Below, piece after piece: positions 10,940 to 23,527 of a stretch of DNA of 64,000 nucleotides. The translations under genes were made by a program, and so were the position numbers. The stretch comes from Takakia lepidozioides (lineage: Eukaryota; Streptophyta; Takakiopsida; Takakiales; Takakiaceae), in the NCBI GenBank assembly GCA_030704615.1, contig CM060733.1, forward strand, positions 67,456,001 through 67,520,000, given 5' to 3'. The notes beneath the pieces were generated by a model, which was not told the DNA's origin, did not search any database, and saw nothing but the letters and a program-made list of their open reading frames with translations. How positions within the stretch are numbered: the first letter of the stretch is position 1; every line of letters starts with the position of its first letter.

Positions 10940-11290
10940 TCACTCTTCCTCTATCTCCAATTCCCAGTTTATGCTTCTGTTCGACCCCGAAATTTTGTGC
11001 TCACATTGATCGATCATATAATCCACATCTGCCCAATTGGTATACCCGGCAAACACGCTTGATGCGATGCGGAGATCGTTATACCTTTGCATGTTGGCAT
11101 AAATGCTATCCACGCTACGGTTCGACATACGTGTGACACGTTGCAAGCCTGACAGTGCCCGCTCTATCCGTGCTTCTCTAGAGGCCCAATGGGTCGCCCA
11201 TTGTATCAAATTCTCCCAATCGCCATTCAATGGGACCCATGCCTGAATTTCCAGCGTTTTGGATAAGTGTCCTGCTACCGTAAATATGAT
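10940..11290 (-). pseudogene. Helical segment of the kinase/RING gene
   Basis: A possible acceptor GGTAGCAG precedes GHLSKTLEIQAWVPLNGDWE. The segment is rich in helix-forming residues (RIERALSGLQRVTRMSNRSV, IYANMQRYNDLRIASS) and ends in an acidic run before a stop. No domain name can be assigned. It lies directly upstream of the RING segment on the same strand. Confidence 0.5.
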
Positions 11291-11502
11291 TGTTGACATT
11301 GGTTATGACAGCTCTAATCAATAGAGAACTTGCATCATCAGTTGCACTCCAGCAGCAGTACCAGTCCCCCGAATAAATAAAATTCCCTTGTAAATAATAA
11401 ATTGCATACGCTCGAACCTCACAGATGTCATTTAAACAAAACCGGTCGTATATTGTGGCACTGTTTGTAACTTCGAATGTTTCAATGTTTCAGACAGGGT
11501 AC

Positions 11503-11786
11503 TGAGAAAATGATATATTGGCTCCATAGAAGTTAGACAACAAACGTTCCATATCTCATTCAACTGTGCGACACTACCATGAGTGGCATGGATAAAAAAG
11601 TAATAAGTGTACATGCAACCTCCGCATGTTTAAATAGACCATTCGCTGGACTTAGTATCAAACGTTCGGAGGTCGCATGTGCACCTATTACTTTCCGATC
11701 CATGCCTCTCATGGTAGTGTCGCACATTTGAATGAGAAGAGACGTTTGTTGTCTAACTCCTACGGAACTAATACATCGTTTTCTCA
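11503..11786. mobile_element. Foldback (MITE-like) palindrome
   Basis: The left arm (about 11503-11623) and right arm (about 11666-11786) are near-perfect reverse complements. Landmarks are GAGTTAGACAACAAACGT, GTGCGACACTACCATGAG and GCATGGAT. The loop is ~40 bp. It lies between kinase-like and helical segments of the minus-strand gene, probably in a former intron. Confidence 0.75.
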
Positions 11787-11989
11787 TTACCCTATCCGAA
11801 ATCTTGGAACATTACAAATATAAACAGTGAGCCAGTACACAAACCATTTATGTTGCGATGACAGGTGCCAGGGTCGAGTATATGCAATGTAGTATTTACA
11901 ATGGTATTACCTGCATGATCAAAATTGAGTTATGTCTTCATAAAATAACCATTATACCGCGAGAAATCTTATATCTATGAGACTATGGT

Positions 11990-12325
11990 CTACTCCATTC
12001 TATATACGTCTTTCGGCTCAGGCCAATTGAATGGCTTGCCCATGAACCAAAGTACTACATGGGCTAATGTGACTATCTCATTCTTGTTGTTGTCGTACAA
12101 CCTTTGTAGCATTGAATGCCAACAACCTCCCGTAAATTGGTCCTCGAAGATACCTTGATCATAATGAGCGTCACCATTTATTCGTACCGCTATCTTCTCA
12201 ACGGCAAATGCCTCCAACGTCATGTCGGGGGGGGGGCGTGACATTCGCATTAAAAACCGATGCAATATCTTTTTCCACCCACCATTTTTTTGCGAGTTCC
12301 CGGTCCAGCTTGTCTTGGTTTTCAA
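11990..12325 (-). pseudogene. Continuation of the kinase-like exon after a frameshift
   Basis: Directly after the TAG at 12327, the old frame reads FENQDKLDRELAKKWW and then runs into a C-rich homopolymer (plus-strand G run at about 12228-12237). Past it the open frame shifts and reads DMTLEAFAVEKIAV through FMGKPFNWPEPKD. A GTATAT after PEPKD may be a splice donor. The run of nine or so Cs is the most likely site of the indel. Confidence 0.55.
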
Positions 12326-12326
12326 A

Positions 12327-13448
12327 CTAGTACGACGAGGCTTTGCGTATGCCCAATGGGGTGGCTAAGCCCCAATCACACACCCCAATCTTGATCTCCT
12401 CGGTGTCATCTGGAAAATGCAACAAAATGTTGTCAGGGGACAAGTCGTTGTGCATGACATCATTCTTGTGGATAGCATCCATGATGCACACCAGTGCCCA
12501 TGCAAGTTTACTGCGCACTTTTCGGAAACGAAGCAAGCGATCGCATTCCTGGAGCTCTGCTTCCATTCCCCTTTGTTCCAAAATCACCCTATTGTCCGAA
12601 TCGTTGCCCCATTTTCTGTCAAGATTCATCATGTCGCGTATTATCCCCCCATTCCACCAGCGAGTGTAACCCTCTACCTCACGTGCATTCACAGCAAAAT
12701 ATGAGATAACACCCGGATGCTGGAACTTCACTGCCAAACACTCGTCGTTATGTTGTCTCAACGCCTTTTCTGGATTTTTGGATTTGGGATTTTTTCCCGC
12801 TAGCTCCCAACGCTCCGGTATTCTAGAATCGCCAACAATCCTACACTGACGGATCTTAACATACCCTCCTTCTTTGTAAGGGCCAATCTCTACCACCTTC
12901 GTAGTAGAGTTTAGGTAATAAAGACCAGTTGTGCCTCCCCCGCCCGATGACCTCGCCTTCCAAAGGACAACCCTAGTCCGGCGATGTGAATTCTGACTTG
13001 TCGAGCAAGCCCAATACTCAACACGCCGCATTAACTCAGCTTCGGCGGAGGACACTCGGCTTTTGGTTGTTCTACCCTTCCATGTCTTCATTAGCTGCCT
13101 GAAATTCCACGTGGCGTCTTTCGCCCTGCTTTGGATCCACCGATTGAACTTTGGCTTGTCCCTGTTCGCCGTCCACTTAGCCCCCGCCAAAGTGTTTGTC
13201 ATTTTCCTCTCCATATTTTGCTGAAAAATCTGATACCCCTCCTATCCATGCCTGACATAAGCACTCTTCAGCCTCATCCTGTCCCTACCCTTGAAATAAT
13301 CCACTACCACTTCTTTCACCCTATCCAAGGCATCCGGTCCCGGGTAGTTTGGCTTGTTGACCTGGCTATCCTGCTCGTGGGCACGTTTTCTCTTCCTTCG
13401 CCCCCCAGGCGACCCCGCCCCAGAACTTGAATTCACAACCCCCGACAT
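12327..13448 (-). pseudogene. Protein-kinase-like domain exon of the kinase/RING gene
   Basis: The frame starts with ATG at 13448. A basic cluster GGRRKRKR at about residues 15-22 looks like a nuclear localisation signal. TAG at 13242-13244 breaks the frame, but translation continues in the same frame for a further 295 codons. The kinase fold is suggested by ECLAVKFQHPGVISYF (possible ATP-site lysine), by VMHNDLSPDNILLHF at about residue 331 (catalytic Asp and metal-binding Asn) and by IGVCDWGLA (DWG in place of DFG). A second TAG at 12327-12329 precedes more homologous sequence in frame. The host function is unknown; kinase-like domains of this style also occur in transposon cargo, so this may not be a true host gene. 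Confidence 0.65.
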
Positions 13449-14042
13449 TATATAAACCTTTGTCCACTACAGGGTCCAAAACCTTAGAAAACGACAATGA
13501 ACGCGTGTGGATGGTGTCTTCGTAGTTTTCTGCAAAAAAAACAGGCCGCCGGAGATCCGAAAATGGCAAAATGGTGATACGATGATTGAACCGTGAACAA
13601 GTGTGTGGGACTGACCAATAGAAAACCGACAAAACCTCCCCCCCAAAATAATCACCTTTGCACCTCCCGTTGGCAGTGCCAAGCAACGAAGTCCGAAAAG
13701 ACTACAAGATGCCAAGGAACCCCACCACAAGAGGGGCAAAAGTGATCAGAAAAAGAAGGGAGCATGGTTTATATAGGCGCCCACCAGCCCCCCCCCCCCT
13801 CCCCCAAAAAGCAAATGGCATTATGCTTGAAAAGGCGCGACTGGCCAGTTGCACCTCGCCACGCGCACTCACATGGGAGAGGTCAAGGGTTCAAAACCAC
13901 CTCTCCCAATCCCATTTGTTTCGTTTTTCCTGACCCGTGGCACCTCGCCACGTGGCTGGCCAGGCGCCACTTCATGATTAAGAAATTAAAAACAAAACGC
14001 CACACGGCGGGTCCCTGGATTTCTGAAAAAAAAAAAAAAACA
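13449..14042. other. Upstream flank of the kinase/RING pseudogene
   Basis: No gene is supported. The segment holds a C-rich run at about 13785-13805 and GGTCAAGGGTTCAAAACCAC at about 13879-13898, which is weakly B-box-like. It lies between the likely start codon of the minus-strand gene and the right-hand hairpin array, so it may include the old promoter. Confidence 0.4.
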
Positions 14043-14690
14043 CACGACCGCCGCATGGCGGTCGCTATATTTATAAAAACAAGAAGAGTGACCGCCTACT
14101 TGCGGTCACTTAATTCAAGATTCAAAATATAAATCAGCGACCGCCGCTAAATGTCAGTCGCTTCATTTAAAAAAAAATATTAAGTAAGCGACCGCCAAAC
14201 GGCAGTCGCTTAATTTAAGAATCAAAATCAAATTGAGCGACCGCCTCCAAATGGCGGTCGCTGTATTCTTTATTAACAAAAATAGCGACGGACGCCAAAT
14301 AGCGGTCGCTGCATTTTTCAAAAAATTAACTGAAGAAGCGACCGCCAAAGGGGCGGTCACTTTATTTAAGAATAAAAATAAAAATGAGCGACCGCTGCTA
14401 AATGGCGGTCGCTAAATTTAAAATATATATATAGCGACCGCCACATGGCGGTCGCTGTATTTTTACAGAATATATCAAAGATATAATAATATAATATAAT
14501 ATAATGCGAGCGACCGCCAATATGGGCGGTCGCTTCATTTAAAAATAAATAAATTACCAGCGACCGCCAATATAGGTGGTCGCTTAATTTAACAAAATAT
14601 TAAATTACAAGTGACCGCCCATATGGGCGATCGCTTTTATTTTTAAAATAATAAATTATAGGCGACCGCCAATATAAGCGGACACATTTT
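14043..14690. repeat. Array of GCGACCGCC hairpin units (right)
   Basis: About a dozen units spaced ~50 bp carry GCGACCGCC, a short loop (often AAAT or CACAT) and GGCGGTCGC, joined by TTTAAAAAT-type linkers. The stem is the same as in the 427-1930 array. Loops and linkers differ, so the two arrays amplified separately. Confidence 0.9.
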
Positions 14691-14699
14691 TAAAAAGAA

Positions 14700-16030
14700 T
14701 TAATAAATATTAATAATTTGTCACGTCTGTTTTACACCGTGGCTGCCATGTCAAGGGTAGAAGTAAATCGTAAAAATCAAATGTAAAAAAAAATACATGA
14801 ATAAACGTCCGGATTCGACGTGACGTGACGGCCAACGTGTCAGCGCCACGTCACGTCAGGAATGATAACTAGGGTTCCACCCATGCCGCAGCGGAAGAGA
14901 AGACATAGGTAGGACACACATCCATCACAGATAATCAATTGTTTTGCATGTGATCATGCATGCTGCAAACACCCAGCACAGCCTTCACATATTTCCCCTT
15001 GAAAGGTGGGCCTTGCCCGTGAAGAGCCGTCACCCTCTTGTATTCATGGCACCCCGTCAAACAGCTTGATCGAACTACCCGAGCCTACCCGACATCCACT
15101 CATTCTCTCATACCTCTCAAGTCCAAGGGTCAGATCCAAATACACTCTTCTGTTACGCACGAGCATCGGGTTCGACTGATCTTCTAGAAACAAACAACAA
15201 TGCTGCCCCTTAACAAATGCACCCTAATATTCCATCTATGCAATGTGAAGTTTCCCCAGTAAGCAGTTTGAGTGATGCACTACATACATGCCCTGATTTC
15301 CCAGCTATTGCACCCACACTTGTTACATGCTCAAACTAACCATAGTTGCAATCAGACTTCCCTAATGGCAACAACGCAGGAAGTAATGCATCATGCAAGT
15401 GCGATTCCAGACACAAAAACAAACAGTGACCCAAATAGTCGATTTTTACTTCTTTATCAGTATAATCCTTCTACATACAAAATTCCGTGTCCCAACTTGA
15501 AGGCCAAGTCTCTCGTTCACGTCACCATCACCACCTCCACTTCTCTACTTCACTACCTCACTACCATCTCCCCAAAGCAAGAAGAAGCACCTTCTCACAA
15601 AAACTGCCTTAAAATCCAAGCTCTACTTGCCTGTGCAATTACTACACTTGCAGCTCCTATAGTCGACCACATCAACTAGCTCTGTCTAGAAAAACTAACT
15701 CAGCCGCCATAGCAGATGCTGACTAAGGAACAGGAAAGTAAATTGCAACCAAAAACTAAGGCATGTAAGCTGATGTCTGCTCCAGAATACAAAGTGTCAG
15801 CAGTTCGCCATACCCGTGCTTATGTGTTTGCATGAAGAACGTCGTCACTCATAAATCCCGCCGATCTATGGCACATGGATGTTTGGCGGATGGATGTTTT
15901 CATCCAATGAGTCATAATTCATCCATCACTACCATTCATCCAACTACTTAAATGTTGTAAAATCTTAAGTACTTAGCCCATCAAACAGTTGTAATAAAAT
16001 AAAAATAACCACATATTCACACTACATACA
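14700..16030. other. No gene recognised
   Basis: The segment contains a short inverted motif (GACGTGACGTGACGG with CACGTCACGTC at 14815-14860) and ATTCATCC-rich sequence at 15900-15950. An open frame at 15272-15679 has Thr/Ser/His-rich low-complexity composition and no recognisable domain. Confidence 0.5.
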
Positions 16031-16199
16031 GGGATGCCTCGGCGTGAGCCTGGTCGCGTGAGCGCGTGAGCGCAACTGCGCTCACGCCATGTCACCTTGC
16101 GCCAATGCCACATCACGGGGCTCACTCCACGTCATCACACTTGAAGACCGCGTCACCACGCGCCCAGAAAGAAGTGGAGTGTATTCCCGCGGATTGGCA

Positions 16200-16580
16200 C
16201 CCTTTACCGCGGAAACAAGCTGGATGACATAATAAAAGGCATTGAATAAAGGATGGATGAATGTACAATTGGATGGTAAACAGATGGATGAGTGTGAAAA
16301 ATGAATGTAGATGGATGAATGAGGGATGGATAAGAGTCAAATGGATGAATGTATAATGGATGTTGAGCAATGACAAACATTCATGACAGGAAGATGCATG
16401 ACTAAAACTTTAGACGAATGCACAACGTATATGACATGAGTGTGGAAGGTTTGTCGGGTGGATTAAAGAGTACAGAGGATGAATGCACAATGGATGTTGA
16501 ACAAAGGAAAACATTCATGAATGGAGCACGCATGAATACACTGTAGATGAAAGCACAATGGATATGACAAGAGTGAGGGA
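16200..16580. repeat. ATGGATGA-type minisatellite
   Basis: Irregular repeats of GGATGGATGAATG and related words (AATGGATGTTGA twice) fill this stretch, just inside the proposed left end of element 1. Confidence 0.7.
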
Positions 16581-17221
16581 GGTTTGTGAGATGGATTCAT
16601 ACATATTGCAATTTAAATGGTATACAATATATCCCCACTTCCTCTGCATCTAAGTCTAAGTATTAAAGAACTCCGGATCTACGCTGGCTACACCTACGGC
16701 CGGGCAGTAAAAATTCAGGGGATAGGGACTCGGCCGCGTGAAGTGCCATTGCTTCGGCATAACCAGGAAGCAGAAAATTGGAAAGGGGGCTGTCGAAAAC
16801 AGACTCGCCACAAATGACTGTATGTCCCGAAGATCCACCGCTGCTTTTCCTGAAAGACAGCCTGAAAAAGTTATTACTGTAACTTTCATGTTATTGAGAA
16901 ATTGAGTATGACTCCCAAAGTGGGTTTAGCACTTACTTACATGAAAAGTCGTTTTCGACCTGCTTATCTTCGGGATCGTCATCATTTCGAATTTGAATCC
17001 GATCAGTGTGTGTGCCTGAAGTGGAGCCAGACAAAAGGGGGAGAAGCACTGTGTTGTAGAGGTCATAATCACCCTCCATGCCAAAAAGGCTTCTTCCGCC
17101 TGCCTTGCATGCATGGTAAGTTGCTCCTGCACCAGACATGAGGACATGAACAGTTTGGTAGGGGGGATTTAAGCAAATGGAACTGGTGAAAGAAAATCAA
17201 TTCGGAAGGGATAGAACAAAC

Positions 17222-17507
17222 CTGTGGACACAGAAAGATCGACCACCCATGCAGAGTGGTGGCTGTATGACTCCAACAGTATTTGCATGAACGCTGGGGA
17301 TTTTTCCTTTGCACCTCTCCAGGGAGTGCCATCTGGTCTCTTCAGGGTCTGACTGGACTGCATGAAGTTGTACAAAATATCATCGACATGCGGCTCATAG
17401 GGGGGGTTGACGAAACAACCCTGGTCAGAAATCTCAAAGCTGCGGATGGAGGATGGTGTCTTGGAGGTGCGAATCCTCCGCAGGCAGATCGCCTCGAACA
17501 TCCTCGT
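17222..17507 (-). CDS. Copy A methyltransferase exon with motif X and motif I
   Basis: The acceptor is GGCAG at 17512-17508 and the donor is GTTTGT. The exon reads TRMFEAICLRR, then TPWRGAKEKSPAFMQILLES, then WVVDLSVSTG. This resembles the 'TEKPxxLxxxLI' and 'vLDpFxGsGtT' pair of beta-class amino-methyltransferases (SAM site). The following exon (17126-16941) continues GATYHACKAGGRSLFGMEGD, where the acidic residue would bind SAM ribose. Copy B aligns throughout. Confidence 0.6.
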
Positions 17508-17711
17508 CTGCCAAAGATAGCAGGTTAGTGTGGTAAACACAATCTATAGTGGAAGTGTGTACATAGGCTATTCAGAACTCAGGCACAAAACAATCATTTT
17601 TATCACGAATCGGTGATGATAGGTGTCGATCATGACAGATTCTACTAGAGTGGAGCTGCAGAGAACATTGAAACTCATCATGAAAGCACAAGCAGAAGGG
17701 AGATGGCATAC

Positions 17712-18050
17712 CAGCTGACCAGGGAAACCCCCTTTCACAAGGTAGAGGCTGTTCACACAATTCCATGTGCGCAAAACTTCAAACCCTGAAGACTTGAGGT
17801 ATGATGCCAATGCCCGACGACTATCATTGTCACATGACTGAAAAAGCAGAAGTGTCCCTGCATCAGAGAGGAAATTATTACAGAACCCGAACACCCAACT
17901 CCAGTAGTTGTCCTCGAATTTGTTCCAGCCTGGCGTCTTGCCCTTTGGAAGAACTTCTGGCACAGCCTGGCCATCCGAGATGTCGAGAATGACAATGTCA
18001 GCCGCATATGTTTTCTGCACACCGCACACGAAGGTGGGACCTGTGCTCAC
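17712..18050 (-). CDS. Copy A methyltransferase exon with motif IV
   Basis: The exon is 113 codons with an acceptor at 18054-18051 and a donor GTATGC at 17711-17706. It reads VSTGPTFVCGVQKTYAADIV, ILDISDG, later NYWSWVFGFCNNFLSDAGTL and LLFQSCDND. The layout resembles amino-methyltransferase motif IV followed by a helix, a 'vLkpGG' strand and 'lfvf'. A catalytic DPPY-like tetrad would be expected at LDISDG, so catalysis by this copy is doubtful. Copy B lacks this exon. Confidence 0.55.
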
Positions 18051-18270
18051 CTGCAACAGACATGTTTTTTATAAGAACGATGGTAAGAATGTTTTCAAAG
18101 AACCAGACTGAAATACTGCCAATGAAACTTTCAGAGAAAAAGGAAAGAAACTGGAATTCTCACCAGATTGAGGAATGAGATTATGTTGTCCCAGGTAGGC
18201 AAAGGCACCCCAGTGTATCCTCTCTTTCGACTCTGCATCATCGCCAGCCAACCCTCATTGACAATTTTAA

Positions 18271-19330
<1,060 letters not shown>

Positions 19331-19679
19331 TCTTATGAAAACAAGCGCCCACACAAAGCTAACATGGCGCACATTCACGCATACAGGTGTGGAGAGTATC
19401 CAAACACAAGAAAATGAAAACGGTAACTCCCCCACACCAAAAACACTACACGGTGTCGCTCCTGCAAGACACCTTTGCCCAAACCCAGACTGACTCTTGC
19501 CTCCACCTACGGAAAGGTTTTGGCCTATAGAGAGGGTGAAAGCCTACAAGGAAGAGAGACTAAAGCAATTCCTAATCCCAAGCATGCTCTCATCCCACTA
19601 CCTTTATCTCCACACTCTCTTACTTGCGTAATAAACAAGACTACCTTTCAAGGATCTCTCAAAAGAACTCTCTAAGAGC

Positions 19680-19830
19680 CCTCAAGACTCCACAAACTTG
19701 CCAAATATTGGCCTTCAAGGACCCCAAATAGTCCTCCAAATAGCCCTCCAAAGGCTCTTCAATGTGCCCTCCAAAAGCTCCTCCAAGGACCCCCCAAAGA
19801 TCCTCCAAATGCAATACTCCTCCAGATACA
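19680..19830. repeat. CTCCAAA-type low-complexity tract
   Basis: Imperfect repeats of CTCCAAA, CCTCCAAATAG and GGACCCCC lie in the intron of copy A, next to the inserted retroelement fragment. Confidence 0.6.
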
Positions 19831-20520
19831 CCATATATGTCATACACTTTTAATGAAAACGTAAGGCTTGGCATCAAACACGCACTAAACTGTGCGGGTA
19901 TTTCTTGCAGCAGTGAAGTCCTGCCCACTCTCCATCTCCTTTTCTTTCTCCTTCCCCTTGTCATTTTCCTTCTCTTTGGACTTGTCTTTGTCCTTTGGAT
20001 TTGCTGGTGAGATGGCTATGACATCAAGAGCCTTGTCTTTTGGTTTGCGGCCCGCCTTCTTTCCCTTCTGCGGCGTTCCCTGAGCATCAGGCTCCTTGGC
20101 AGCCAATGTTGCTATGTTTCTTTGGTACTCTTCGTCAGTCAGAGGCGCCAGCATCTCAGCATTATTGTTCAAATATTTCATATGCTGTTCTTGAAAGGTC
20201 GTGTGCTCCGGTGGGCAGTCAAGGTACCAGCCACAGTCTCTGAAGTGAGAAGGACTCCAGTCCTTCAATATCCCTGCAGTATACATGGTTGGATTGTTTG
20301 CAGGGTCCGACCACATGTCAAGATAGTCTGGAATACCGCTCAGGTGATTTCCTTCCATAAGCACATATTTCGTGTACCTATTAAACAGAAGATAAATCCC
20401 AACCCACCAAAGCGCGAAGTGAGTAAGATACAAGTAGCACAGAATGAAAAAAACATAGAATGAAATGGCTCTGAGAACTGCTCCAAGGACCTTTCAGGAC
20501 CACACGACTGCTCCGGATGT

Positions 20521-23400
20521 GAATGTCATCAACGCCATTCAAAACAATCCATTCAATGATACTGTAAAAACACCCTAATCCACGTGAATGCAAACTCTCG
20601 CTTTGGATTGACACAAACATAGAAGTGAATGTCGTCAACGACATTCACTTTGGATTTGTAAATACACTGCTAATCAAGCCTAATGATTTCTCAAAAAAGG
20701 AAAAATCATTTGATGGAAAACAGAAAGTCGACTAAGGAACCCTCCCCCAAAACTGGTTTCCAATTGACATTCATAACGAACATAACACTGAGGACCTCAT
20801 AATAACAGTGGATGTGAATGGCGTCAATGCCATTCAGGGACATTATCAATTCTAATCAGGGACACTATAATTACCCCCTAAGCTCCTAATCCAGGTGAAT
20901 TCAAATTCTCGCTTAAGAATGACTCAGACAAATAAGTGAATGTCGTCAACGACATTCAATTTGGATCTATGATTATAATCCTTATGAAGCCAAATTATTT
21001 CCCAAAAAATGCAGTAGAGTTTCCAGTATGATATTGCACCTGTACACAACTCGCATCATGGCCCACTCTCCTCCAACCTGACTGTCAAAGTCGTTGGACC
21101 GTAAAATGTTACCATCTTTGGAGAACTCTCGGAAAAAATAGTATCTACAGGTGAGACCTCTCCACTTCCTTATGTATGCCTCCAATGATATTTGGGGAGG
21201 GGAAACAATCGAAATGTTCAAGTCCTTCAAAGTCTATTCCAGCACAATGACGGCGCGCTTTTCAAGCTGCAAATTGTATATTTGTCAGTATTGCAAATAA
21301 GGTACTCATCACATAATTGAAGAAAAGAAAACGGCTTATTTGAATACACACCTGACTCCAAAATGTAGCCTTGTGGAGCCAGTTATCAAACACCAAATCA
21401 CTGATTCCTTCCACCTTTGTGCCAGGCTGTATGGTGCTCTTTGGGAACTGATTCAAGTCCTTTACTGTCTGATCTGAGTTCCATATCTCTAGCCACCTTA
21501 TTTTTGTTTGTGGGTCGACCATGGATATGGCCAACCGGTGCAATTTCTCCTGCTGCATCTCCGGATGCACATGCTTGTCATAGTGAGATTTGATCTGCTG
21601 AAGGAACTCAGAACCAAGTCCAAGATCTACTATTCTAAGCTGCTTTCCGAAGGCGGACATCAATTTGGTTCTTCGCATTTCAAACTCCTTCTTTATTGTT
21701 GCTTCCACACCCTTTGATGTCCTTAGTTCCTCTGGTGTAGTGCGGTAATATTCGGATTTTCCCTTCTCAGCTGCCTCTGCCAGTTCTTGCTGCATTGATT
21801 CAAATAGTGATTAGCACCGAAGGGACTACAAACATGTATTCAAAAAGTAAACTGAGTACAGACTCGGGCTTACCGCATACATGTACTCCAGAAATGCCTC
21901 TGGAGTCAAAGAATACCAAGTGCTTGCAGCTCTTCCTATTTTGCACTTCTTGATTATATTGGGTGGGAGTACTGTCCGAAAATCATCCAGCTTCATCAGA
22001 CCAATCCTCTGAATTCGGAATAGTGTGTGGACCAAGCTCGTTGTCACATGCGATTTCTCTGTCGATCTGCAAAAACATTGCAAACATTGCACTCCTTAAC
22101 TCTGTTTTTTGGGGATTAACAAGACACTACAGAGGGAATGAAATCTCTAGGATGACTTACTTGTTCACGTCGTGCATAGCTGTAAGAAGCCTAGCGATGT
22201 CGTTTCCAGGATCCAAAACCATTGCCTCCACAGCAACATGCTTGTCTTTGTCTTTCGTATGGTGTTTCTGGATGTATCCCATCCATGCCAGCAATCGGTG
22301 GTTGCCATCCCAGACGTAGAACATGTGGTTGCAGAATTGCTGGGTGTTCTTTCCCATCATGAGGCCCAGCTCGAACTCCTCATTGGCATCTTTCCAGCAC
22401 TCATCCCAGTTATCACTGATCTCTGGAGACACTAATGTGTTTTTCCCATTTATATCCGTCAGTGACACATAAAAAACTTGAGCACCAAGTCTGTATCCAT
22501 GCACAAAATCACTCTCCAATTTTGTTATGTCATGGGAAAGAGGTGGACGCACAACAGGCATAGATATCATCCGGCACAGAGGGATGTCCAGACGCCCTCC
22601 AGATACGAGCATGTCCCTTATAACCTCCTGAGAGTTTACCTTCTGGAATGACATGAGTTCTTTCACCTTGTCAAGGTAGTGCACTTCAGATTCATCTGCT
22701 TCATCTGTATTCTCTGAGCTTTTTCCAGACTCCTCCCCATCTCCAGATCCTTTCCCCTCTGATCCTGTAGGCTTGGACCTCACAGTTTTCTGCACGATGC
22801 CATTCAAATCTGACTGAGTAATATGCAAATAGTGAACGGCGGTAACGACCATCACTCCGTCTCGAAGGAACTCACAAGGAATGGTGTGAAACAAATTCAG
22901 AACCATCTACACAAGCAAAGCTGATCCTGCCGAATTCAAAACAAAAGCGAGAGTGATAGTGAACGGCGTTAACAACAATCACAAAAGATAAGGACCTGCC
23001 GGATCGGTGTTGTGTAATGACATATATGTGCAAGTGATTGGCGGCAACGACATTCAGTATAGTTTAGGGCGGACAGTAAGTGCAAATTATTCAGATTGAC
23101 TCCATTGTGATTACCGTTGCAAGCATTCACGGTTTCCTGTCTATGTCGAGAGTACTTTGCAATCCATACTCTACCTGAATCGAATGGCGTTAACAACGCT
23201 CGCAATTCAGCAGACTTCAATCACATGTTCCTGCTTAAGAAGGGAAGAGGAAGGACTGCTTGAAGGCAATCATATAGACTGTTTGATCTGAACAACGGTG
23301 ATTGACGGTACCGTCAGTCACCCACTCATTGTGCGGTAAACCCTTAACAGAGGAGTAGAAAGCAAATCACCGTTGTTTCATGGTGATGGTCGGTAGTGAC
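20521..23400. repeat. Dispersed palindrome family of element 1 (half-site GTGAATGTCGT)
   Basis: About ten degenerate copies of an inverted pair, GTGAATGTCGT facing ACGACATTCAC with a 2-base centre, lie near 20521, 20625, 20814, 20936, 22832, 22960, 23033, 23177, 23290 and 23385. The best copy is 20625-20648. Most are in introns or upstream of copy A; the 22832 copy lies inside its coding exon. Related but diverged centres include GTGAACGGCGTTAAC and GTGATTGACGGTACC. The family is not seen in element 2. Confidence 0.65.
22161..22906 (-). CDS. Copy A ParB-like domain exon
   Basis: The exon ends at a GTAAGT donor (22160-22155). After an acidic linker it reads LDIPLCRMISMPVVRPPLSH, then a helix (DITKLESDFVHGYRLGAQVF), then MFYVWDGNHRLLAWMGYI and a strand VAVEAMVLDPG. 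The order of strand with Arg, helix, xGNHRLxAW and final strand matches the ParB/Srx fold, where the H-R pair sits in the active or CTP-binding site. Copy B has the same elements (FYVWDDNHRLLAW). Assignment rests on motif pattern only. Confidence 0.6.
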
Positions 23401-23527
23401 AATCCCTTTCTGGGACATTGAACTCAATCTCTACGCAGATCTTCAACAATGGCGCCTTCTTAGGTTTTGAAATTGGATCCCCTTCTGCAGCTTTCCTCTT
23501 CCCTCTCACATCTGCTGGAATTTATGT

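Larger units (their letters stand above)
5792..13448 (-). pseudogene. Decayed kinase-like/RING gene, interrupted by a CACTA element
   Basis: Pieces of one minus-strand gene lie in order. An N-terminal basic segment and protein-kinase-like domain (13448 to about 12230) come first, then a segment ending near 11990. A helical segment follows (about 11290-10940), then a RING-type zinc finger (about 10850-10690) and a C-terminal segment (6509-5792). The kinase part keeps the catalytic loop HNDLSPDN and a CDWG version of the DFG motif. In-frame stops occur at 13242-13244 and 12327-12329. Frameshifts are seen in the poly-C run near 12230, inside the RING and near 6150. The 6510-10674 transposon splits the coding sequence; removing it and one copy of GAT continues the frame (LVGLED then RMPIGFEY). 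One gene is inferred from collinearity; exon joins around 11.3-12.0 kb are not certain. Confidence 0.7.

Noticed and set aside
14043-14690. Right terminal repeat of a defined transposon paired with the left array
   Set aside because: No matching outermost termini or target duplication could be identified outside either array, so only the arrays are annotated as features.
15272-15679. Protein-coding gene of 135 codons
   Set aside because: Low-complexity His/Thr/Ser composition, no splice context, no domain and no neighbour supporting it.
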